Source: Paratinospora sagittata
Taxonomy: Eukaryota; Streptophyta; Magnoliopsida; Ranunculales; Menispermaceae
Direction: 5' to 3'
DNA: 64,000 bases
Assembly: GCA_035771175.1 (NCBI GenBank)
Contig: CM069589.1
Location: 24,446,201 to 24,510,200, forward strand
Part shown: piece by piece, positions 11,624 through 20,670 of the stretch
Layout: each line of letters opens with the position of its first letter
Position numbering within the stretch: the stretch's first letter is position 1
Position numbers and translations under genes: made by a program
Notes under the pieces: generated by a model
Told to the model about the DNA's origin: nothing
Database searches by the model: none
Seen by the model: the letters and a program-made list of their open reading frames with translations, nothing else

Positions 11624-12672
11624 CTATGCTGACTTCTTTCTCGACATTCTATCAGGATATCTTTTATTGAGCGTCCTGGATGTGCTTGCTGAGGATTGAT
11701 GACTCATTGTGTATACATCATCAGCAACTTCACTTCCGTTCCTGAGTGGTATATTTGCAAGAATGTCTTCTTTCTCAGATGAAGTTTCTAACCCACTCAA
11801 AATGTAATCAATTTCTTGAAAACTAATTTCAAATGGATTTGAAAACTCGTTTAGAAAATCTACTTTATATTTCCAATTTTCAGGAAAACTATTAAAAAAA
11901 TATTGTACTAAAGTAGAATGAGATATGGTTTTTCCAAAGTATTCAAGTTCATTCACAAGGTGTATAAAACGTTGCAGGTTATCATGAATTGACTCACTTC
12001 TAAAACCCTAAAGTGAATGAGTGGTTCTTCTAATGTTTTAACTGGGTTTTCAGTCTCATCCCTTCTTTCCACGGTTTGCAGGAGATCACAAAACTCCTTT
12101 AAACTTATTTCCCATGGTTTAACAGATTCAGCTAACATAGTCAGCTTATCATTCCATTTCTTTGGAAGCTTATCACAGAAATACACTAGAGATATCTCTG
12201 GAGGTACTTCCTGATTCAATTTTTGCATTCCATCAAGAATAGATTGATATTTGTTGCATGCCGTATCATTCTCCGATATCTCAAAGGCATCAAATAATCT
12301 ATCAGACTCTTTGAGCTTTTTATCTTGAATGGTAATCTTTTTACAATGAAGTGATTTGAGTGTTTCCCAAATCTCCTTGACACTTTCAAGATGAACTACC
12401 CTTTCTACTTCTTCCTCGAGTAGAGAACAGTGCAAGGCATAGATAGCTTGAGCGTTAAGTTTGTCATTTAGTCTTTCCTTATCTGTTCATAGCTCAATAG
12501 GCTTGTTGGGCATGGTGTAGCCATTTACAACCATTTCCCATAGACTGATACCCTTAGATCGTAGAAAAGATTCCATCCTTATCATCCAATCTTCAAACCA
12601 GTCTTTATTGAGCAGAGGTGGTCTGTCTAAAGGTTGACCTACTTCTATGACAGTCCCTCTAGTCATTGCCAT
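11624..12672 (-). pseudogene. Copia gag with two UBN2-like lobes, broken
   Basis: The frame starts MAMTRGTVIEVGQPLDRPP at about 12672 and continues WFEDWMIRMESFLRSKG, the usual N-terminus of SIRE-like gag. A stop lies at about 12489. The next part (11953-12435) has VKEIWETLKSLH and the UBN2 phrase LPKKWNDKLTMLAESVKPWE. After a frameshift near 12000, a second similar lobe (11624-11956) has FPENWKYKVDFLNEF. No CCHC zinc knuckle, protease or later domain follows. Gag would form the particle shell, but this copy cannot encode an intact protein. Confidence 0.75.
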
Positions 12673-12708
12673 TGATATCAAAGAAATTGTGAAGTTTCTC
12701 TGAAGAGC

Positions 12709-12726
12709 AACACTGTTGTGATACCA
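12709..12726 (-). other. Primer binding site, tRNA-iMet type
   Basis: Reading from the LTR end (GGCCAACA, 12729) on the minus strand, a 2-base gap (AT) is followed by TGGTATCACAACAGTG. The first eight bases, TGGTATCA, match the usual copia site complementary to the 3' end of initiator tRNA-Met. This fixes 12729-14233 as the 5' LTR and the element as minus-strand. Confidence 0.85.
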
Positions 12727-12728
12727 AT

Positions 12729-14233
12729 TGTTGGCCCAGATATGTCAAAGAAGGGGGTGAATTGGATACTTAGAAAATTTAAAAACAATTACAATGGTAG
12801 AAATAAAGTGTAGAAATGAAACAAATATGCATAGTCGATTTATAGTTGTTCGGCTACTTGCCTACGTCCACTACCTAACCTCCTTATTTATGATTTTGAA
12901 ACTTATCACTAAGGGATTCTCTTACGGGTGAGAATCAAACTGTTACACCTTTTCTCAACTTGCGGGTGTGAGAACAATCGTTACACTGCTTAGCTTACAT
13001 GGCGTGAGACCAACCTATCCCAACTTACGGGTGTGAGACAGACCTAAGATTTCTCAACTTAAGGGTGTGAGAACTACCGTCTCTCAACTTATGGGTGTGA
13101 GAAGACCTGACCTCGTTGAATATAGAATATCAACTCAGTAGTTTATCTAACTACTGTTACAACCTTGATACAGTATACAAGATATGAAATTGAGTACAAC
13201 TGTATCCTATGAACTATTTCTCAAATTTCTCTTTAAGCAAAAATGATATAAGTAAAAATAGTGTTGAATAATTTGAGTAAAAACAGTTCAAACTTTCAAA
13301 TCGATTTTCAGATAAAGATAGAATCTTAGTTCAGTGTGAAAATCATTTGAATAAGTAATGATTCAAATAAACGCTTTGAAACTAGAATAACTTAAGCTTT
13401 TTGAATCAAATGAAAATTTGACTAACTTTCGAGAAGTGTTTTGGCTCAGAGAATTTTCGGTGGTCTTAACAAATTGTTAAGTGTCTGTATTTATAGACTT
13501 GTAGAGATGAAGCAGTTGTTCATTTGAATTTGAATTTCAAATATGAATGTTTAGTCACAACAACTAGAATATATCACGAAAATGGCAATTGTACATTTCA
13601 TGAATATTCTGCTTTTCTCCAGATTGAATAAGGAAAGTTTTCGAAGACGTGGTTCGTGAATCAGAGAATATCTCTTACAAATACATAAAATTGATTTTGT
13701 ACGAAAAGTTGTTCTGAAACGATGGCAAAAATGACATACATGTCAGAACAACAAAAATATCATTTCTGTCATTTTTTTCCTTCGAGGGCGCTCATAGAAC
13801 ATCAGCGTCCTACTGAACAATGAAGTGAGGGAGCTACTGAATAGTACGCATCCTGACTTATTTTGACGATTAAATGGCTTAAATAATGAGGGCACTACTT
13901 TGACAATTAGCGTTCTGCTTTGTTTTAAAACAAAAATCATTGTTTCTCTTAATCAAATCAAGTACTTTAGAAATCTTAAGGTACGATTAAAATATTACGA
14001 TCAAAATATGCAAACGATAAAATCATGCTGAGAGAAGTTGATCGATAGACTTTACATTCTAAGTACTGACAGACTTAGAACTTTACTTTGTGATGTTCAA
14101 TAGTCTTGTGAGCACAGTTCCTTGATCTTGATTCTTAAAAAATCTAAAGCACTTGACAAGAACATTAGAGACACAGATTGAAGATATTTGGAATCATCAA
14201 AACATTCATATCATGGGGTTCATTGAAATAACA
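12729..14233 (-). repeat. 5' LTR of the pol-less copia element
   Basis: Ends are TGTTATTTCAATGAACCCC (minus, from 14233) and GGGCCAACA (to 12729), 1505 bp. The primer site is next to its inner end. A TATA-like CTATAAATAC lies at about 13486-13496 (minus). Near the U5 side, six copies of a CTCACACCCGTAAGTTGAGA-like phrase are spaced about 25-35 bp apart (12919-13110). It is about 450 bp shorter than the 3' LTR inside the word array. Confidence 0.85.
13783..13920 (-). promoter_or_regulatory. Short GGACGCT / AGCGTCC array in the 5' LTR
   Basis: Facing pairs GAGGGCGCTCATAG...CAGCGTCCTAC, GAGGGAGCTACT...ACGCATCCTGAC and GAGGGCACTACT...TTAGCGTTCTGC lie upstream of the TATA box. The array stops at TTTTAAAACA and joins AAAATCATTGTTTCTC directly. 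In the 3' LTR about 450 bp more of the array lies between those words. Confidence 0.65.
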
Positions 14234-14487
14234 ATCTTCTATAATACCGCGAGGATAGGTGAGAGAGCGAACTGCCAATTGCAATGAGATACTGTAATGG
14301 CCTTGCAGTGCTTCTTAGGATTGACTTGAGTATTGCTAGGGAATGAGCCTTTTTGTTGGGCACTAATTGCTGAAGCCAATTGCCCAATTTGCACTTCTAT
14401 GTTCTTAAGCGAAGCTTCTAAATCATCTACTCTTGACTCAGTTCTATCTTGCTTCACTTTAGAATCAGCTATGAATCTACTCAAAAG
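14234..14487 (-). pseudogene. Athila gag tail fused to protease fragment, internal deletion
   Basis: From 14484 on the minus strand this reads a gag C-terminus (LEASLKNIEVQIGQLASAI, then SFPSNTQVNPKKHCKAIT), then, after a deletion near 14290, the protease phrase SLQLAVRSLTYPRG. The plus-strand relative at 47.2-47.9 kb has more than 500 bp between those two points. This is the other half of the gypsy element split at 839. At 14487 a second copia LTR cuts into gag. Confidence 0.8.
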
Positions 14488-15912
14488 TGTTGGACCAAAT
14501 AAACGTCCAAGAAGGGGGTGAATTGGACGAGTTGCAGATTTTTCACCTTTAAAAAATAAAACGAAATGAATGCAAGTAAAGTGTAATGGTAGAAATTAAA
14601 GCACAAAAGATTTACCATGGTTCGGTGCTAATGACCTACGCCCACGACTTGATCTCCCTGATCAAGATTTTTCCAAACCTCCTATTAGTGGATCCTATTT
14701 CGAGGTGAGGATCAAGCCGGTTACAACACTTACTTTACAGGTATAAGTCAACCTTTACAAGAACATATACACTCCGCTCTTTCTCACATGTGACCTTAGT
14801 CACTTACAACACTTGTTGGAATACAAATACAACTTTTGAATATGTTCTCTTACCAAAAACACTTCATATACTTACAGTTATAGCAGTGGATAGCCTCTGG
14901 AAATCTCTGCACAAAGATTTAAAATGAAAAACTTGCTTAACAGTGAGGTTATCTTCAAAACAATTTGTAGATTTGATTTGATTCAATAACTTGTTTGTTC
15001 AATGCAAGAATCAAGTTTTTTACTCTCTAAAAAACTCTCTTTGAATAGCTCAGACTAACTTGCTAAAATCGTGCTTTGATCTGGTTTGAAAATCAATGTG
15101 TTGTATGCTTGAAAAATGAGCACTTGTTGTTTTTATAAAAATAGAGAATGTGATGATTTGATTAAAAATTGTTTGATGTAAGATGTGTAAGAGCATGCTA
15201 GACAATAGGAATCATCTAGGTGTTCGTGGAGAATATTTCAGTTAGGATAACTTGACAAAAGTATGCAAAGAATAGAAAAATCGAGCAAGTGGAAGTACCC
15301 ACGTTTTTTCAGTCAGAATGTCAGATTTCTGTCTCAGACATGGATAACGCGCTATCAAGGTCTATGGTGAGCTATCAGGTTATGTATCATGCCATATATA
15401 TATGGATATCAGGCTATAACATGTCGATATACACAGACTCAAGAGCTCTGGAATTTTTAGGATAGCGATAGCACGCTATCAAGCCCTACAACGCGCTATT
15501 GCCTGAAATTCTAAAAAACTAAAATTTTGGCAACAGCTGGATAACGGGCTATTACCTACAGCGCGCTATTGGTTCCTGATTTTGGAAAAATCCATCTTTT
15601 GACATTCAAAAACCATTCCATTGAATCAAAACACTTTGATAAAAGATGAAACACTTTTAAATCATTGAAAACTCATTGAAATCATGATTAAAACCTTTCG
15701 AAAAATATTTTGTAAAAATCAAATATGAGATTGATGTGATTTTGAAAACGTTGCAACTTGAGAGTTTTAGTGCTGAGAATGATCGAGAGGTTACCCTACA
15801 TACTTAAGATCAAACAAATGCATTTTCATCAAATTAGTACAAGCGATATGATGTGGTTTGTAATCATCAAAATATCGAGATATTGACGTGAGGAGCATTG
15901 GTCCTACAATCA
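14488..15912 (-). repeat. 3' LTR, GATAGCGCGCTATC family
   Basis: Ends are TGATTGTAGGACCAATGCTCC (minus, from 15912) and TTTGGTCCAACA (to 14488), 1425 bp. A TATA-like TTTTATAAAA lies at 15131-15140. Its word array is at 15340-15575. The plus-strand LTR fragment at 38976-40126 belongs to the same family. Confidence 0.85.
15340..15575 (-). promoter_or_regulatory. Array of GATAGCGCGCTATC words in the LTR
   Basis: Pairs of palindromic words: GATAACGCGCTATC with GTGAGCTATCAGG, GATAGCACGCTATC with AACGCGCTATTG, and GATAACGGGCTATT with AGCGCGCTATTGG. Within each pair, starts are 20-22 bp apart. The array lies about 200 bp upstream of the TATA-like box. The same word recurs upstream of this element's third ORF. 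Confidence 0.7.
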
Positions 15913-15922
15913 CCCCTTTTTT
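15913..15922 (-). other. 3' polypurine tract
   Basis: On the minus strand AAAAAAGGGG sits directly before the LTR start TGATTG. Upstream, AAATCAT pairs with ATGATT about 50 nt inside the LTR, as at the other preserved copia 3' ends in the window. Confidence 0.75.
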
Positions 15923-16289
15923 ATGATTTCGAACACTTGAGATTGGCCTTAAGAAGCAATCCTAATATGTATGATTTTTGAAAAATTTTGGCAGCATTTT
16001 GTTTAAAAAATGAACATTCACAACAAATCAACACAAGCAAATTCATCAACACATTCATGTCATATCACACAGATATCCATGATCACATCATATATATAAT
16101 CACACCTAACATATTATTAATCAAAAGTACATATATTAGAAAGATAATACAAAAGCAAGCAAAATCATGTACACCCCTATAAAAAATGCACATATTTTTC
16201 CCCCTATCTCTATGCACTCCTATGACTATCTTCTCCCTATACGCAATATCTTCTCCCCCTTTTGAAATCACAAAAACAGGGATACTATC

Positions 16290-18143
16290 CACTACAAGGG
16301 GGGTTGACCCCGAGCTTCCATATCGGCAGCAAGATCCCGTAGAATCTCATCGGCGGTTTGAGTCGGTCGACATGAAGAACGGCTGGGAGCTTGATATGTA
16401 GAGGTGCCCTGACTACGTCAGAGATGCAGAGGTGTAGACGTCCATAAGGGCTGTGGATGATCAGTACAAATCGGGGGGAGCTGTGGTCGAGATGCAAGAA
16501 TGGCCTCGATCCTCTAGAGATAATCAACTCTAATAAGAATGCGAGTTGACATGGTGTGCATAAATCTCGTGGCATGAGCAAGCGAAGAAGCCATGGACTG
16601 GAGCTGAGTATCGGAGGACATAATGCTCCCTACGGATTGGCCAACTGCACCACGAATAGTCCTCTCCAGATTAACGAACCATGGAGGAATCTCTGATGAA
16701 GGTATAGCCGACTCTCTATCTCTGATCTCTCATAGTATCTACTCATGAGTGTCCATCCTCGTATGCATGGCTGCAAAAGTTGATGTGATCGTCAAAAACA
16801 TAGTCGTCTGCGTAGTCTGCATCTCCTGGACTGTCTGGAGAAGAGAGGTGAGAACGGAAGAGGCGGGCTCTAAGGCTGTAGGCACAGATGGAGTCGGCAC
16901 TTGAGGAGGAGGAGCAGTATGGGCTGGAGTCTTGGCATATGGAGGCAGTGATGGAGAGAATTTGTAGCCTGCCGGAGATTAATGATAATCCGGAGAGGGA
17001 AGTGCAAGAGAACTCGAACCAGGAATGTTGGGAGAAGGCGGAGCTGCAGTGCTGGGTCTGACAATATCAGCAGATGGAGCAGAAGTCACCTCATGATCGT
17101 GAGGACCTGGAACCACAGGCACATCTGGTGCTTGGGCACCTGATATGGTGACCTCCAAATCAATCGGTGGATGATCACCTTCCTTGGTCGAGGAGAAGGA
17201 TTTTGGCTTGGTGTCGGAAGGTAATTGAGCTTTACGCATCCATATTTGCTTTGGCTTATAGTACCAATAATACATGTGCTTAATTGTTGAAGATCAGATG
17301 TAGCTATTGTGATGCAGCTTCTTGACATCCCGTTCATTCTTCAAATTAATATCAGTGCACTCAAAGAAGCAGGTAAGGTGCATCGCAAATAGAAGATTCC
17401 TTTTGGTACTCTTGATGGAATCCATGTATTCCATGATAACATAGAGAAGGTTGACATGAGTCTTGGTGTAGAGACACCATGTCAGGAAGAGGTCGAAAAT
17501 CTTAACATTTGTTCTACTACCCTCTTTAGGCTGAAAGAGATGGGTGATAACGTTGTGGAGAATGTGGGGGATGAAATCAAGATCAGAATTGTTCAAGCCT
17601 TTGGGGACTTCATCATAATGTTTGGAGGAAAATGTGTTGAGGGCAACAACGGGGTCATAGCCTAGGAAATGTACTAACCCTTTGACCTCATTGGCAATAG
17701 GCCGCCCCTCATTGGGAACATCAAAGAAATCAAATAAATGAGTAGGTGAAATCTTAATATTGTGTCCCAAAACTGTGGTTGCAAATACGCAACCATCAAC
17801 ATATTTCATTTTCAGATTTGTGTACAGGATTCGAATCAGAGTTGGGTACCAGTTGTTCTTGTAGGTGATGAATGGGATCCACCCTTGGTGTTCGAAGTAT
17901 TGTTCAATCGAGATTTTACACCTATGGAAGAAGTCTAAATCAACCCAAGCCCTGATCGTGACTGTACGTGAGATGTACCGGTCACTGATATCTTCGTATA
18001 CAACTGGGGTGAAGGGTGTGAGGAGCATTGGTTCTAGGTCAGGTGTAACAGTCGTGTCGATTCTTTTCATGACGTTCGGGGTCTGGTTTAGGTGATACGG
18101 ATCTTGGATTTACATTTCTAGCTAGTTGCCTCTTTGGCGCCAT
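16290..18143 (-). pseudogene. Third ORF, PF20167-like protein, copy 2
   Basis: It starts MAPKRQLARNVNPRSVSPKP at 18143. After a one-base shift near 18080 it enters a 258-codon open stretch (17294-18070) with RAWVDLDFFHR, FEHQGWIPFITYKNNWYP, ISPTHLFDFFDVPNEG and DFIPHILHNVITHLF...KIFDLFLTWC. This is the best-preserved copy of the domain in the window. A proline- and serine-rich linker (16979-17275) follows, then a helix-rich region (LLQTVQEMQTTQTTM, about 16750-16850) broken by stops. The tail fades toward the polypurine tract. It lies directly after RNase H, in the same sense. No catalytic motif of a known transposase is seen. Confidence 0.75.
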
Positions 18144-18378
18144 GAGCAGTAACGGGAATGGATGAAATCAAAAGCAATTGAAATGACGAATTGGAAACAA
18201 GTTTGAAGGATTTCGAAGCAATCTTACTAACAATTTGCGTCGATTTGAGCCAAGAGTCGCGAAAAATGATTAAGATTTGAGCAAGAATCGATTTGGGGAC
18301 CACATATAGCGCTCTAGTGTTAGCTAGCTATCGGGGAGAGAGAAATGAAGAAATGAGAAGAAAATAGTCATGACCCAC

Positions 18379-18510
18379 TTTTATATATCGTGTTCAGACC
18401 ATTGATAGTGTGCGCTATTGCCCCTGATAGTGCACAATACCGTGCAAAAAAATTTACATTTTTAGAAACTTCGATAGCGCGCTATAGTCGCTTATAGTGC
18501 TCTATAGCTT
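18379..18510 (-). promoter_or_regulatory. Internal promoter of third ORF copy 2: GATAGCGCGCTAT array plus TATA
   Basis: On the minus strand two word pairs (TATAGCGCGCTATCG with TATAGAGCACTATAAG, and CAATAGCGCACACTATC with TATTGTGCACTATC, starts about 20-22 bp apart) are followed by TATATAAAAG at 18379-18388. That is about 240 bp upstream of the ATG at 18143, and one more word, TAGAGCGCTATA, lies in the leader. The words match this element's LTR and not those of the neighbouring element. Flanking sequence does not resemble the LTR, so this is not simply a copied LTR. Confidence 0.6.
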
Positions 18511-18639
18511 TTTTTTTTCTTCTTTTTGCCTGTTATTGCTTCATGAATGATAATTATTCCATAATTTCACCATTTTTATGATTAAAAGACCTTCTAAACA
18601 TGATCAAATACTTCAAATAAAAAATTTGATGCATTCGAT

Positions 18640-20670
18640 TCGCTAAACATACCCAAATCCCAACGAATATGTATAAATTGATAATTTTGTAATGCCTTAG
18701 TGAAAATATCAGCAATTTGATCCTTTGTACCAACATGGGTCAATTTTACATCTCCTCTTTGCACATGGTCTCTAAGAAAATAATGTCTATTTCAATGTGC
18801 TTGGTCCTTGAGTGTAATACTGGATTTTTCGAAATATTTATAGCACTTGTGTTATCACAAAATATTTCCGCACACTCAATATCAATTTGGTAATCCTCAA
18901 GTTGTTGTTTCATATATAAGATTTGTGCACAACAATTATCGGCTGCAACATATTCCACTTCAGCCGTGGATAATGCCACTGAATTTTGTTTCTTGCTAAA
19001 CCAAGAAATTAATGAATTTCCCATAAAGTGACAAAATCCTGAGGCACTTTTCCTGTCGATTAAACTACCCACATAGTTGGAGTCTACAAAGCTTCTAAGC
19101 TCAAAGGAAGTACATTTTGGATACCGAATTCCAAGATCAGTAGTCCCACTAATATATCGAAAAATTCATTTAACGCATTTTAAATTTGATTCTTTGGGAC
19201 TTGACTGAAATCTTGCGCATAGACAAATACTAAACATGATGTCCGGTCTACTTGCTGTTAAATACAACAAGCTACCAATCATGCTTCTATAAAGCTTAGT
19301 GTCTATAGATTTTCCCTTTTTATCTTTGTCCATTTTTACAGCTGAGTTGCATAGGGTTTCAATTGTTTTCAACTTTTCAAACTTGAATTTCTTTATCATG
19401 TCCTTAGCATACTTGCTTTGGCTCAAGAATGTACCGTTTGGTAATTGCTTGATTTGTAGGCCTAGAAAGTATGTAAGTTCACCCATCATACTTATCTCAA
19501 ATTCGTCTTGCATAAGTTTAGAAAATTCTTTGCAAAGATAATTGTTTGAGGCACCAAAGATAATATCATCAACATATATCTGCACAAGCAACATATTATT
19601 ATCTTTGATCTTAATGAACAAGGTTGGGTCTAATTTACCCTTAAGAAATTTGTGCTTAAGAAGGAAAGTGCTTAATCTATCGTACCAAGCTCTAGGAGCT
19701 TGTTTTAAACCATACAAAGCCTTGTTTAGCCTAAACACATGATTTGGGTTTTGAAGGTCTTCAAAACCCAGAGGTTGTTCCACATATACTTCTTCATTGA
19801 TGTACCCGTTTAAAAAGACACTTTTCACATCTATTTGGTATAGTAGAACATTTTTATAGCAAGCATAAGCTAGTAACATTCTAATTGCTTCTAGTCTTGC
19901 TACATGTGCAAAGGCTTCTTCAAAATCAATTCCTTCTTCTTGATTATATGTTTGGGCAACTAATCTACCCTTATTTCTTACAATCACTCATTTTTCATCA
20001 TTTTTATTCCTAAAAACCCATTTAGTTCCTATGACTGATTGGTGGGATAGTCTAGTTACTAACTTCTAGACATTGTTTCTAACAAAGTGTCCAAACTCTT
20101 CTTGCATGGCAAGAGTTCAGTTTTCATCATTTATAGCATCCTCAACCTTAAAGGGTTCTATTTGGGATACAAAGGCTACATGCCCTTGATCTTTATTTAA
20201 AGCAGCTCTAGTGGACACTCCCTTAGATGGATCACCTAAAATTTGATCTTTGGGATGACCTATAAATAGTATGGAATTCTTAGGGACTAGTGTCTCTTGG
20301 TTGTTTTGCTCTAGGTTCACGGTGTTCTTGTGGATCATATCATCATCATCATTATCCAAGTTTAGTTTTTCACATATTTTTAGCCTTGGATCACTTTCAT
20401 CAAACTTCACATGGATTGACTCTTCTACTACCTTAGATGACTTGTTATACACCCTATAAGCTTTGCTATGAGATGAATATCCTAGAAAAATGCCTATGTC
20501 AGATTTGGGATCAAACTTATCTAAATCTTCCTTAGTGTTCAAGATGTAACATTTGCATCCAAACACTTTAAAGTGTCCAATATTGGGCACTTTATCATTC
20601 CATATTTCATATGGAGTCTTATTCATGCTTTTTCTAATTAAGGTTTGATTCATTATATAGCATGAGATAT
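18640..20670 (-). pseudogene. Copia integrase tail, RT (RVT_2) and RNase H
   Basis: On the minus strand: integrase tail with NKTPYEIWNDKVPN and VFGCKCYILN (from 20653), an acidic linker, then RT (19166-20110). RT has [33 protein letters not shown] and the catalytic YVDD in [13 protein letters not shown] (about 19566-19577). RNase H follows with LISWFSKKQNSVALSTAEVEY, FCDNTSAI and TKHIEIDI (18746-19072) and the DIFTKAL end near 18670. One long frame is broken by a few stops and shifts. Two stops at 19988-20116 replace tryptophans that the copy at 60.2 kb still has. It copied element RNA into DNA when active. Confidence 0.85.

Larger units (their letters stand above)
840..14233 (-). mobile_element. 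SIRE-like Ty1/copia element without pol, 5-bp TSD GTCTT/ATCTT
   Basis: A minus-strand LTR element inserted in the gypsy protease. Its 5' LTR is 12729-14233 and its 3' LTR is 840-7788, broken by two later insertions. Between them lie, in order on the minus strand, a primer site, a gag pseudogene and a long third ORF. No integrase, RT or RNase H is visible, so it would be non-autonomous. The host codons on both sides agree: the protease reads QLAVRSLTYPRGIIED to the right and DVLVKVDKF to the left. The flanks GTCTT (835-839) and ATCTT (14234-14238) look like a 5-bp duplication with one change. Confidence 0.8.

Noticed and set aside
12709..12726. Fragment of a tRNA gene
   Set aside because: Only the primer-site match to a tRNA 3' end. 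No cloverleaf.
4903..14520. GAGGGGGTGAATTGG words at 866, 4920, 12755, 14510 and 29060 as inverted repeats of a DNA transposon
   Set aside because: Both orientations occur, but each is the CCAACA end of a copia LTR, shown by the primer site at 12709-12726 and the 5-bp TSDs.
16979..17275. Pro/Ser-rich ORF as a separate host gene
   Set aside because: It follows directly on the third-ORF domain in the same direction, and similar linkers occur in the other copies.
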